Below, one piece after another: positions 1-12,400 of a stretch of DNA of 64,000 bases. Position 1 is the stretch's first letter; every line of letters starts with the position of its first letter. Below the pieces are notes generated by a model that worked only from the letters and a program-made list of their open reading frames with translations, searched no databases and was not told where the DNA came from. Position numbers and translations under genes: made by a program. The DNA is from Sialis fuliginosa (taxonomy: Eukaryota; Arthropoda; Insecta; Megaloptera; Sialidae). Where the stretch lies: the NCBI GenBank assembly GCA_961205875.1, contig OY540812.1, forward strand, positions 1,364,001-1,428,000, in the 5' to 3' direction.

Positions 1-188
1 TAGATCTGAATATTACTCTGTAGATCTAAATAGATCTCTGGAGATAAAAACAGTACTCTGTATATTTCAGTAATCTATATATAGATCTCAGTAGATTTAA
101 ATAGATCAGTACCTACATATATCTAAATATATAAATAAACATTTTTTACTACATTAAACAAAATTTAAAAAAAAAATTTGGTACATAC

Positions 189-530
189 TTTGAAATTATG
201 ACAGTCCTTTTCATCGCTCATATCCTCGCAATCGTTGTCCCCGTCGCAGACATACGAGGAGCTGATACAAAGATCTATCCTTTTACATTTAAACCATTTA
301 GGCGCTTTACAGAGATACGCTTCGCAATCTAATTCATCGGAGGCGTCACTGCATTGGGTAATTCCATCGCAACGATTTTTAACAGGTATACAAGACCCTT
401 CTCTGCACTGGAACTGATTCTTTACATCTTCGCATAAGTTTTCAACGGTTAAGCTATCGTACATTGCGTACGTTGGTTGTAATATCATTATGTAAGCTGC
501 CAACATGAAAACCCATAATGCCGCACCCAT
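189..530 (-). CDS. Secreted LDL-receptor class A repeat protein, first coding exon (partial)
   Basis: This exon encodes 114 residues. A hydrophobic leader (about residues 1-22, ending PTYA) looks like a signal peptide. Two LDL-receptor class A modules follow, each with six cysteines and the calcium-binding acidic signature (CDGITQCSDASDELDC and CDGDNDCEDMSDEKDC). The start is the ATG at 530-528, three bases after an acceptor AG at 535-534. The donor GTATGT follows base 189 in phase 0, so the gene continues beyond the left edge. Known families: tandem class A modules at the N terminus of a secreted insect protein occur in modular serine proteases of the Toll/prophenoloxidase cascade and in lipoprotein receptors. 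A modular serine protease is my preferred guess, but no protease domain is visible here. Confidence 0.8.
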
Positions 531-1044
531 TATCTAGTAAATAAATGCAAATGTTAAGCAGAAAATATTACGTTTATTCATAATAAAACTAAAATAACAA
601 TATTTTAGTGACGTTAAATATTTTTTTGAGCTTTTTAGAATGAAGTATAAGAGTTTTCTTTGAATTCAGTCGAAAGGCGAGTGGTTTTATTGTAATACAA
701 GCAATGTATTGTCCATCGTAGAGCTACGTTGAATATAGCATTCGAAACAGCGTGAAGTAAGAGACAAAATGTAAAAATTATTCTTTGATGCAGTTTTAGC
801 CAATGTCAATTGTAATTTCAACTAAATATTCAACGTTTATTTTAATTCTTTATACAATTTATTTGAGTTCAAAATTGTTTTATTTTCCCTAATCTTGTTT
901 TGTATTTTTTGACCATGTGCATTCAAATTTCTTTAATAAAATATTAATTTACATTTTAGCTAATACAAAATAAAATAGAATTAAATATAAATATATCAAT
1001 TATTGAAATAACAATAAAAAAATAGAATTAATAATGAAACTTAC

Positions 1045-1082
1045 CAATTTTATGTTGATGTGAATTCTTCAAGACTAAAACT
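1045..1082 (-). promoter_or_regulatory. Likely 5' non-coding exon and start site of the LDLa gene
   Basis: On the minus strand a TCAGTT arthropod initiator lies at 1084-1079, with the presumed +1 A at 1082. A T/A-rich stretch sits about 25 bases upstream. A good donor (GGTAAGTTT) follows base 1045 and would pair with the acceptor just before the ATG exon. The exon carries no coding potential. The assignment is inferred from the signals and spacing. Confidence 0.4.
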
Positions 1083-1099
1083 GAAATGCAACTTGCAGC

Positions 1100-3082
1100 T
1101 TGATAAAAATAATTAAAATTTTCTAGAATAAAGGAATGTTACATCACTGTATATATGTCTGACAAAATCTTAGTCAGGGCTTGTCTATTATTTAATAACT
1201 ACTGGTAATTTAACTGTGATAACATTTATTTGCAGATCAATTATCTATTTATTTTCAAATGATTAATTATTCTATAAACAATATTATTCTTTGTTATTTT
1301 TTTAGCAGGAATTTTGTCAATCAAAATTTCATTATTATTTTTATAAAATAGTTGTCATGAGACTTTCTTATACGTAGTATCATAAATATATAAAAAAAAA
1401 TTTCTGGATTTTATGAAAAAAGAATTATTTCTATTAAAAATCGATTATTTCTTAAAAAAATTACTAAAATTTTTATCTGAAACATTTTTTTTCTAATTCG
1501 AACTAATAATTTTAAAAATTCAAAAAAATAACTGTTTTCGGTTGCAAAATCGTTTTCAAAAGTAGCAATGTATTTAACCCTTCTATGGTTTATCATTTTT
1601 GAGTTACAGTGTCTACAGACAGACAGACACACACAGGCATCAATGCAAAAATAATCAGAATAGTTTCAAGAAAGTAAAAAGATCAATAAATAAAAATATA
1701 CATACAGAGAATTATAAGAGTGAAAGGGCGGTAAGGATTCTACTAATAAAGAATTATTATATCATTAAAATTTATAGTTTTATTGTTTCAATAATACAAT
1801 TAATAAAACAAATACATTTATTATAATAGTACATGTTTACATATAGTATTTCTAAATAAAATAAATACGAAAGTTTGTTTATATATATATATATATATGT
1901 ATCTTCTTACACATACAATAATTGAAATATGATTTAAATATTGTTGATTTTTATGCACTTGAAAAAATACATACATACACTCAAAAAATTCACAAGTGCC
2001 TACATAACCTTACTTTTCCAATGAAATAATCATAAGCTAGATACTGTTTTAAATTATATAATATTACTAATTAAAAATTACATCATTTCTTATAATTCAG
2101 TACTAGCTTCAATTTACTTAGAGTAAAAATTAGTTCTTACCTAATTATAATAGAGCATTTATAAATTTCTTCACGTATGTAAATTTTATATCAATAATTG
2201 CACAAAGCAAAAAAATTAACACACGATTTATTTCTTAAATCATTTTCAAATTGACCAATCAGAGTCCAGCATTTAAATGCTATATACTTGATTGTTAACT
2301 AAATTTTCAAATGGACCAATCAGAACACAGCATTCATACGCTATACTCTGATTGTTAAAATGTCATTTTAAAAGACAAGCAAAAAATGTATGTATGTAAT
2401 TAGTTTTGACCTGTAATTTTAACTGGAACAAAACAATCAATCATATTTTAATTATTGATTAATTATTATATGTATTTATCACAAAAGTTTTTAGGTTATA
2501 TCTGTTTTAATTTGTTTGCTTTGTACAGATTTTGTTTAATGTGTATCAATGTCGGATGATTTAAACATAACGTTACAACCCGTAATTTATCTAAAATCTT
2601 TTATATTTTTCCAAGCTATAATTCTGACTAGAAATCTACATTTTTCATTTTTCGCTAATAATGACCTCTAAGAAATACGTTCTATTGGCAACTATCTTGG
2701 CAAAATGTCAATATATTTCAAGTATTCATATACATTTTTAACATCTTAAATATGTAGCCGTAACTGTACTTTAATTATTTTTTTATATAATTAGTCATCC
2801 GTAAATAAAAATAGATATATACATTCATAGTAATCCTGTTAACTAATTAAAACATTGTTCTGAAAATCTTGATAATGAAAAATAGATATCGTTATTTAAA
2901 AATATAACATTTCTACAATTTTTATATACACACTTTTTACTACGTTGGTTTAATTCAAAGTCCCTAAGTATTATAATATATGAGCTGTTTCATGAGCAGT
3001 TTTTTTTTATACAGTACATACACACGGTTTCGAGTGTTTTGGATAAAATAATACCAGATACGAAGCAAGTCAAGTAAATAAA
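1100..3082. other. AT-rich intergenic DNA without a recognised gene
   Basis: No coding exon was seen on either strand. Around 2250-2360 a short segment with the core GACCAATCAGA is present twice, about 60 bases apart, with diverged flanks. A TA dinucleotide run lies near 1880. The rest is low-complexity A/T sequence. Confidence 0.5.
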
Positions 3083-3690
3083 ACCTTGTTCAAAATATTA
3101 AAAACATTAATTGATTGTGAGAAATGGTTGCTAAAAATCATTACATACAGTAATAAATACAGTACAACTCTCTCTAAACGTATATTTTATCCTTTATCAT
3201 TTTTCCCGTCACTAAACACTAATTTAAGGTTATGTTCAACTTTACAACAATCATTATGACTGTCATATAATTCGAAAACTTATTAAATGAAAATATTACA
3301 CTCATACCAACATTATAAAGGTGGAAATATACTTTTAGAGGTTGCCAGTGTATAAAAAAGAAACTTGAATTTTAAGAGATTGAAAATAATCAAATAATGA
3401 GCATATAATTCTGACCTTGTTCAAAATATTTAAAACATTAACTGATTGTGAGAAATGGTTGCTAAAATTCATTACATACAGTAATATGTTCAACTTTGCA
3501 ACAATCATTTTAACTGTCACATAATTCGAAAACTTTTTAAATGAAAATATTACACTCATACCAACATTATAAAGGCGGAAATATACTTTTAGAGGTTGCG
3601 ATGTTTAACAATAAGTGAAATGTATAAAAAGGAAACTTCAATTTTAAGAGATTGAAAATAATCAAATAATGAGTAGATAATTCTGATTTC
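3083..3690. repeat. Imperfect tandem duplication, unit about 270-330 bp
   Basis: The segment beginning CCTTGTTCAAAATATT at about 3083 recurs at about 3415, including the block with GAGAAATGGTTGCTAAAA. The block ending TATACTTTTAGAGGTTGC at about 3345 recurs at about 3599. The block with AGAGATTGAAAATAATCA at about 3375 recurs near 3648. The copies are very similar apart from an indel, which suggests a recent local duplication. No gene lies inside. Confidence 0.75.
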
Positions 3691-4176
3691 TTAATTATTT
3701 TATCCTTTGCAATACAATGAGCATTATAAACTGTTAATACTTTTGTATTTAATATTTTATTGACTTATGATATTAATTCATTTAAAAAAATAATATCTCC
3801 ACTTCGTTATAATTCAAAATAAAACTAAAACAGGACTTTAAATTATAAAAATATATAAATAAAGTTGTTCTAAAAGATTTGTCTGTTTTTTTTTCACATT
3901 GATAAAATTCATACTACTTTAACCTAAAATGTGACAGACAATTAAATTTCATTAATAGTAATTTTCTTCTCAACTTTCCGTAAAATAACACTGGCGAAAT
4001 ATCATAATAGATTATTAAATAGTTAATAAAATATTTTTCCATTCATAATTCACAAAAATTAGTACTAATATGAAAAAAAATCGCGCTGTATTTCTTCCAT
4101 TTTTTAGCTGTATTTATTTTTACGATTAGGACAAATTATTTATATTAAAAAAAATTCTTATAGATTTAAATAACTT

Positions 4177-4780
4177 GTTCACGATGAAAGGAACAAATTC
4201 GTTAAAAATTCAGGTAATTATTTTGTGCAAAAACGTTGCGGATTTTTTGACATAAGAAAATTGTATACAGGGTGTCTCAAGAAGAACATATGCAGTCATA
4301 ATTATTTTTTTTAAATGGAACACCCTATATATTATGCCATTTTTGAATTATACGGTGTATTCTGAACACTTTTTGTACAAAATACCATATTTCTAAAATC
4401 AGCGGTTTTCGGAATACTGACGTTTGAAAATTGACATTTTGAAATACACACAAGTCAAATAAAATGTTTAAATTGAACAAAAATACCTTGAACATTTTTT
4501 TAAAAGCCAACAAAAACAACCTGGTATTGCAAAAAATGTGTATTTCAAAATATCAATTTTCAAACGTCATTATTCCGAAAACCGCTGATTTTAGAGATAT
4601 GGTATGTTGTACAAAAAGTGTTCAGAATACACCGTACAATTCAAAAAAGGCATAATATATAGGGTGTTCCATTTAAAAAAATCAATTATGACAACTAAAA
4701 ATACTAATCGAAGTGTCCGAGCGTTTTTGTACAAAATAATTACCTGAATTTTAAACGAATTTGTTCCTTTCATCATGAAC
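4177..4780. mobile_element. Foldback (long inverted repeat) element
   Basis: The ends are inverted: GTTCACGATGAAAGGAAC on the left and GTTCCTTTCATCATGAAC on the right. The arms stay complementary over most of about 270-280 bp and meet around a spacer at roughly 4450-4537. Each arm also carries the core AGGGTGT(C/T)(T/C)C, seen in many insect MITEs. No open frame with coding character was found, so this is a non-autonomous element. The superfamily is not assigned because no clear target duplication was found. Confidence 0.75.
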
Positions 4781-5092
4781 GCACTGTATAATAAATCGGC
4801 GATTAAATAAGCGAAATTTTACAAAGTAGATAAAGAAGAAAAATGAATGACAACTGAACGAAATTTAGTTTTTTTTTTAATTCGTTAAAAATCGTTTATT
4901 TTGTTTCGGCTTTCTACCGTCGATATAATGTCTTTTACAATAAACAGAATGTATGTTAAGAACCTTTCTTTTTAAAAGAGAAATAAAATAAAACTACCAC
5001 TTCTTTAAAAGCACCCGGAAAATATGTAAATAATATCACAATGACCGACCTTTCCGATCCTACAGAATTCGTGTTTCGTAATCAGTGGCGTA

Positions 5093-5337
5093 GGAACGGG
5101 GGGGTTTTGGGGTCGACCCCCCCCCCCCCCGAAATATTCAATGTTCTTAAAATATGCGAAATTATTATTATAATTTTGAATTGAATGACTTTTTTTTTTT
5201 TTTTTGGTCATATAGTTAAATGTACTCAGTTTTTATGACTAAAAAAAAAGTCATAAGAATAATTTCGCATATTTTGGAGGCCCCCAAGCTTATCCCCCCC
5301 CCCTCCCCCCCCGAAAAATTTTCTTACTACGCCACTG
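5093..5337. mobile_element. hAT-type MITE, 245 bp, with intact 8-bp target duplication
   Basis: The termini are CAGTGGCGTAGGAACG and, on the right, TTACTACGCCACTG, which are inverted repeats beginning CAGTGGCGTA. The flanks carry an exact 8-bp duplication TTCGTAAT at 5085-5092 and 5338-5345. Long G and C tracts lie just inside the ends, and much of the interior is self-complementary. CAGTGG-type ends with an 8-bp duplication are typical of the hAT superfamily. There is no transposase. Confidence 0.9.
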
Positions 5338-7490
5338 TTCGTAATCCTGAATTTATTAGCCTTCGAAAGTACACCGTCAAGCTATTCTAAATCTTAACCA
5401 ATATGTATACATAGTTATATATACTTAATATAAGTACGTTCAATTTCAAGTGTTTTTTTTTTTTCCTTTTTTTCTTTTTTGAGACAAAAATACTACTTTT
5501 TTTTAATACATGCACTTTTTTGTGACAAATAGATTTGTATTTTGTATAAAGTAGAATAACTAATTGAACATATCATAATCTTACTTGATTTAAAACTATA
5601 TTAGGTACTTGTCTGTTATATCCCCAGAAGTCTGAAAAAACCAAAATCACTAGGAATATAAAATAACCAGTTCTACAGATAGATTTCGTAGTAGCGTCGA
5701 ATTATATTTTTTCGTGAAATCTCTTAGTAGTGAAATTTTTTTGACTAAATCGCTTGATTTTGGGTTCAAGAATATGTGTGTAAGTTTTCCGGATTCTCAG
5801 TGCTCCGGAACAGGGTCAAAAATGCCTTTGTTTATAACAAATTAAGGTTTTTTGACGATAGTTCGGCTAATATTTTGAATAAATTTTTTTTAAAAACATA
5901 AGATGATGCGCTATGGAAATACAAATAAAATGACACTGGGTAGATGTTAGAAGGTCATTCCGTTCACTCGTAAAAAAATAAAAACTGCGGAAAACACGAT
6001 ATTTTTAAAGTTAAGATAAAAAAATAAATAAAACTCTTAATTTTTTAAAAATATCTTCAAAAGATAGCTTTTAACGGTATAAACTGATATGCAACATCTC
6101 ATCTCATAGTTTTTGTTTAAACGGCTACAATAAATAAATTACGAAAATTTTTGAAGGTCAAATTCATTGGGTGCAAATACTGTAGGGCCAAAAATATTTT
6201 TTTTTAAATGAAGGTTTGAGAGAGTACTATCAAAATTTAAAAAAGTTATTTTTTTCAATTACTTCTTGACCCTTTTTTGCTATTTGTTTATAAATTGTAA
6301 TAAACAAATATCAGTTTAACCCCTTAATATTGCTTGAAAAAATTTTTATTTTCTTTCACTTAATAGCATTTGACAAGATCAACAGTACCAAAAAAAAACA
6401 TAAATAAATATTGATTCCTCAATGAGTTATTCATTTTTTTAGTTTTTTGCCAATTGTTAATAAACAAATTAACATTTTGACTTGAATCTTGAGTAAGTAG
6501 CTTCCTAAAGCATCTGTCTATCTCATATGTCAAGAAAAATTTGTTTACAGTGATTTTACCAAATGTAATAACGATTTTACTGTACGCCTTTAATTTTCTC
6601 GTTTCATTTGTGGTCACGTGACTCCTATGGTTAATATGTTTAACAATTAGTAAAAAATGAATAACTTGGCCAATTTTTGACGTAGAGAGATGTATTTTTT
6701 TTAAACCCGGTTATTTTTTCCGTAGAATTCAAATATGCAATGATATCTGTATATAAATGCTTCTAATTTGTTATAAACAATAAAAATACAATTATTTATT
6801 TATTAATTTAAATTTAACTGCATTTGTTTCCAAGGCAACATGAATTGTAGACTTATTTATTAGTATTTAAAATTCAAATTTTGAGGGTGGTTTTCAGAGA
6901 GTCAAAGAGTAATTGAAAAAATAACTTTTTTAAATTTTGATAGTACTCTCTCAAACCTTCATTTAAAAAAAAATATTTTTGGCCCTACAGTATTTGCACC
7001 CAATGAATTTGACCTTCAAAAATTTTCGTAATTTATTTATTGTGGCCGTTTAAACAAAAACTATGAGATGAGATGTTGCATATCAGTTTATACCGTTAAA
7101 CGCTATCTTTTGAAGATATTTTAAAAAAATTAAGAGTTTTATTTATTTTTTTATCTTAACTTTAAAAATATCGTGTTTTCCACGGTTTTTATTTTTTTAC
7201 GGGTGAACGGAATGACCTTCTAACATCTACCCAGTGTCATTTTATTTGTATTTCCATAGCGCATCATCTTATGTTTTTAAAAAAATTGTATTCAAAATAT
7301 TAGCCGAACTATCGTCAAAAAACCTTAATTTGTTATAAACAAAGGCATTTTTGACCCTGTTCCGGAGCACTGAGAATCCGGAAAACTTACACACATATTC
7401 TTGAACCCAAAATCAAGCGATTTAGTCAAAAAAATTTCACTACTAAGAGATTTCACGAAACAGCCGTTTTTCAGATAAATCGACGCTACT

Positions 7491-8827
7491 ATCGTTCTAT
7501 TTAATAAATTTATATAGAACAGTGGCGAGGCGTGAAATTTTTAATAAGGGAAGCTTATTTTGTCAATCCTCCCCCTCCTATTAACAAAAAAAAATAGTTA
7601 TGAAACACCTTAAATTCAAGCTTTTACTTTTTTAAATTCTTATATAAATATTTATATAGTGACTAAATGATTCTACGTCTTATTTTCTTGTATTTTAGTC
7701 GATATTTGTATGACGAGTTGAAGTTCACTGCAGGAAATTTCACTAAAAAATTTCGAATTTTTGATTTTGTTAAAAGTATGTTTATTATATAGAAAATGGC
7801 GTGAAATGTTGATTGTTTCAAACCGCAGGTCTGTATCTCAAACCGTTCTCGAGATATAGCCTCTCAAAGTTTCAGTTTTTTCAAATTTTTGGAGAAAAAA
7901 GGCCATAACTTTTGAACGTGTGGTCGGAATTGATTTTTGTTGACGGATTTGAAATCAGCGTGTCAAAATCTATATAATGACATGTATAATACTTTAAAAT
8001 CCGACAAAAAAAATTTCGTCAAAAATCGACATTTTTTTAAGGTATACCCCTTTGAATTTTTTCGATTTTTCGCAAAAATTTTTTTTTCGTGTTTTAAAGT
8101 ATTATACATGTCATTATATAGATTTTGACACGCTGATTTCAAATCCGTCAACTAAAATCAATTCCGACCACGCGTTCAAAAGTTATGACCTTTTTTCTCA
8201 AAAAATTTGAAAAAACTGAAACTTTGAGAGGCTATATCTCGAGAACGGTTTGAGATACAGACCTGCGGTTTGAAACAATCAACTTTTCACGTCATTTTCT
8301 ATACAATAAACATACTTTTAACGAAATCAAAAAGTCTAAATTTTTTAGTGAAATTTCCTGCAGTGAACTTCAACTCGTCATACAAATATCGACTAAAATA
8401 CAAGAAAATAAGACGTAGAGGAATTAAAGTTTTATAACTGAGCGTGTCAATTAATATTAAATGCTATTTTAATTAAAAAAATTTATAAAATTAATTATTT
8501 ATTAACTGAAAACACAGATTTGTATTAATTTACCCATAAAGTAAGGGAAGCACTGCTTCCATGGACGCTTCGCCACTGATATAGAAGTATATAACTAGTA
8601 GATGAATTTATTTGTATGTTAAAAAATAAAAAAAATAAAAAAATTTCTGCAACCTAAAAATTACCTTCCCCCCCCCCCTCGGTCCGAGACTGACCCGCCG
8701 GAGCATTTTAGAAATCTGGTAACTAAATTCGTGTAGTATTATAAATTCTTTTGATCAACTTATAATTTTCGTAAACTCATGGGAGGGGGGATTGATCCCC
8801 TTGATCACCCCCCTATCTACGCCACTG
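7491..8827. mobile_element. Left-truncated composite element (relative of the Pgi-intron element)
   Basis: The right end, TATCTACGCCACTG, matches the end of the element at 42158-44794. Both the sequence left of the nested palindromic copy (from CGTTCTATTTAATAAATT) and that right of it (ATATAGAAGTATATAACT onward) are shared with that element. The shared sequence stops abruptly on the left at 7491, so the left terminus is missing. The same nested insertion at the same site in both loci implies they descend from one composite. Confidence 0.75.
7520..8578. mobile_element. Palindromic hAT-type foldback element, copy A
   Basis: The element runs from CAGTGGCGAGGCGTG to GACGCTTCGCCACTG and is flanked by an exact 8-bp duplication ATATAGAA (7512-7519 and 8579-8586). 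Its core at about 7670-8422 is a near-perfect palindrome with arms of about 370 bp meeting around GGTATACCCC. Because of the palindrome, the same ~60-codon open frame appears on both strands. It lacks an ATG start and is probably fortuitous. Confidence 0.9.
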
Positions 8828-8968
8828 GATTTCACCCCAATAGATTGTCTTTACATTTATCATATAATACATGACAGTTACCTATCTGTAGAACTCGTTA
8901 TTTTATGTTCCTAGTGATTTTAGTTTTGTCAAACCGTCGGGGATATAACAGACAAGTACCCTATATTA

Positions 8969-9463
8969 ATTAAATAAACACGGTTTTCCACATAACCTAA
9001 TAAAAATACACTTAACATCAATTTCATGTTATTCATTTTATTTGTAGGTTAGGTTGTCAGAGTTTTAGTTTTCTTTCTGACAACTTTGAGAGAAAAACCG
9101 CGCCTTAATTTTTCAAAGAAAGGAAACAATTTTTATTAAAATTTGATAAATATTAATATTTACATAAACAACAAAAAAATAATTCACATTTTTTTTTTTT
9201 ACTTCAAATAACTGAAACTTTATATTAATTTTAAACAATGGTTTACAACAATTCCTATCGCAGAAAATCAGTAAGTATATTTTTACATGAAAGTATTGAT
9301 AAATAATACCAAAAACAATTGACACATCAAATTCACAAACGGAGAAAGGTAAATAACCGCAGTACCAACGATACATATATTATATACGTATGCATATATA
9401 CACATATATCTACCCATACAACCAAATTTTCTTTCGGTAAAAAAATACGGGGCAAACCTGTGC
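8969..9463. other. Presumed 3' untranslated region of the RING-CH gene and flanking DNA
   Basis: No coding sequence was recognised. The stop codon of the minus-strand RING-CH gene is at 9466-9464, so the sequence to its left should hold the 3' untranslated region. A TA/CA-rich stretch (ATATACACATATATCTACCC) lies at about 9393-9415. Confidence 0.4.
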
Positions 9464-12400
9464 TTAGATTGACGCAGGTTCTGCCTTTGGAATGTCAACC
9501 GCAACCGTCTCGGATATTGTTGAGAGGTGATTCGACCCAACGATATTCAGAGAGCTCACCTTTGCCCTTTGATATGCGTTCACCGTGTTCAAACCCAGAA
9601 ACCTGAAATTTACAATAAATCTTACCAACTGCCATAGATTCAATAAAGTAGGGTTATGTATTATATCTCAACCTTAGATTAGGAAAGACTATGGATACAT
9701 AACAAGGTTAGTATCGTTAGTATCAAGGTATATAAAGACAAGGTAGTCTCCAAGGTTAGTATATGTATAGGTTACCTCAGTAGGTTGTCAAAATCGAGAC
9801 AGGAGAGAGGGAACTACGTCACACCGCATGCTCAATTGCTGTCAGTCTATAGTATATCAAATGAATATATGGTAGAGTTCATAGTTTTTTTTATAATATT
9901 TTGTGATATTAAGCGATTTTAAGTAAAATAAGATTTTGTTGTTTAATTAAGGTATGTAGCCACTGATTTATGTGTTTTATTTAAATTTTCTCTACATACA
10001 ATAAGTAACATAATTAAAATTTTAGATTATAGATTGAAAAAATGTCGGAAGGTACTGTCAGTATATGCAAAAGTAACTCTAAAAGGCAAAGGAAGAAGAT
10101 GAAACCATATGAAACGTTAATCTTCAAAAGAAATGAATCAGAACATGTTATCCTAATGAATGCTGATCACTATACATACATTGACTATATGTATACATTG
10201 TCATTGTTCAATCTCCAATCCTGATCATTATCTGCTATGTGAGGATTAAAATATAATCAATACAATCATGGCAACTTTAAAAGTCATTTACACAAAATAG
10301 GAGTAACACAGTAAAACCATCAGAGATCTTCACCACATATAATTTTCACGTACTCTCTATGATATTGCTTGAAGACATCTACAGGACACAATATTAATCT
10401 ACCAGTATCTGTAGACTCACTTTTAGCCACGGAGAAACAATGGAATTACGAAGTGATTGTAGAATTAATTAAATGAGGTTATTCGCAGCGTACATGATGA
10501 CAGCGCTAAGTAGCATTTACGACTTGGGCGGGCTAAAATGAGAAGTATGTAAACAAATAATTTCAATAAAATATCGCAATATATATAAATATATATTTTA
10601 GATAATTCTTTATGACTATAGTGCTGTTAATCATATTGACCTTTCTATTTTCAGTTAAAAATAAGCCCGCCACAAGTTCCCTCGGCGCTGTAATCGATTT
10701 AGTTTCTCCCGTCACCTGCTTCGCATCCAGCAAATAATAAATATTTTATTTAAAGTAGACAGTACAGACATAATAATAAATTTAAAATAATTACTATTAT
10801 TAGACATAATATAAAGTAAGAAATAAAATATATTGTACTTAATTTAAGAATTTATATATTAAATTTGTATATTGTTGATATTAATGTAATACATAAATGC
10901 CAAAATAAACTTATTGTTGGTAGGTAAGTAGTCGTATCAATTCATGGTTTTACATTCTTATAAGAATGCTATATATAATAATATATAATATAGCTTTCCA
11001 GCAGTTGTGAGAAACATGCCGCATTCCAATTAAAAATATATATAAGTGCCTTAAAAATAAAAAATAAAGTATCATTAAGATTTATGAGCTTACAATCAAT
11101 AACTAATAATAAGAGTTTACTTTTACATGCATTTATTTTTTTATTTTATAATACTTCAATAATAAATAATTACGATAGTTTTATTTATTTTTTAAATATT
11201 ATATGCAATGATTTGTGCTTTTGTAATTACATGTATTGTTAAAATAGTTTAAAATATCCAAAAATTCGAAATAATACGATGACAACGTTTAATAAATATG
11301 TATTTGCAAGCCACTTTCCTGTATTACATTTAAATCAGCATGCGGTGTGACGTAATTCCCGCGCGGGCGCTGATTGGTCAAAACTACTGAGGTAACCTAT
11401 ACATATAATAACCTTGGGTAGTCTCAACAATTCCTTGACCAATCAGCGTTGGCGCGGGAATTGACGTCACCTGGGGGATATATTCAAATGTCATAAATTT
11501 TAAATAGAATATTAATTACAAAAAATTTCTTTATTTATTCTTGTTTTCGTATTTTTTGATATTTTAACAACACATACAATCAAATAAGTACAAATTCGAC
11601 ATTGGAAAATCATAAAAAAGCTGTCAAAGACAATTTCGTCAATTCGGGAAGCATCATTATTACTATTCTTAAGTTGGCAATATGATTCTGACAGCACTTT
11701 ATGATTTTACAATGTCGAATTTGTACTTATTTGATTGTATGTGTTGTTAAAATATCAAAAAATACGAAAACAAGAATAAATAAAGGAATTTTTTGTAATT
11801 AATATTCTATTAAAAATTTATGACATTAGAATAGATCCCCCAGGTGACGTCATTTCCCGCGCCAACGCTGATTGGTCAAGGAATTGTTGAGACTACCTTG
11901 TCTTTATATACCTTGAGGAAAGACTATGGATACATAACAACCAATGCTAGTCCGTCATTGACATGGCTGGACTGATGATAAGTCAGACATGATGGCTGAA
12001 ATTGAATATTTCCTAACAACCGAAACTGATTATGCGCATGCGTCAACGGATGTTCGAAATTCAAATTTATCAAATTGATTTGTTAAATAAATAAATAAAT
12101 ACATACAAGTTCAATTGTATATCAACTACAATACACTTATTTAACACGCGAATGCCTGTAATTTATTTTAATTATCAAATAATAACTAAATAAACAACCA
12201 TAGATGCATACTAACTGTCAAATCTGATTAACAATTGAATAAAGAAACTATAGAAGCACGTCACATACCTCTATATTATATCAAAATTGAGTTCAGTGTT
12301 GCGAAAAAGTATGAAATTTAGCCATCCGGTTTAATAGTAATTCCATAGGTATCCACTATCCAGTTAAATAATACCAGATCAGTGTAGTCCGTATATGAAA

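Larger units (their letters stand above)
5604..8960. mobile_element. Large inverted-repeat element with 8-bp target duplication, carrying nested insertions
   Basis: The termini are GGTACTTGTCTGTTATATCC and its complement at 8941-8960. An exact 8-bp duplication CTATATTA lies at 5596-5603 and 8961-8968. The left arm (about 5604-6350) is complementary to about 6890-7490 and, after an interruption, to 8870-8960. The interruption (7491-8827) is a second mobile element, so the original was a foldback of roughly 2 kb. No coding exon was recognised. The duplication length suggests a hAT-type transposase, but the terminal sequence differs from the CAGTGGCG family. Confidence 0.85.

Noticed and set aside
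7937-8151. Similar ~62-codon open frames on both strands in the palindromic copies (also near 23532-23743, 43902-44171, 53300-53511), as if a small protein were conserved
   Set aside because: The frames begin at TTG rather than ATG, appear on both strands only because the DNA is a palindrome, and change length between copies. Similarity is explained by shared DNA.
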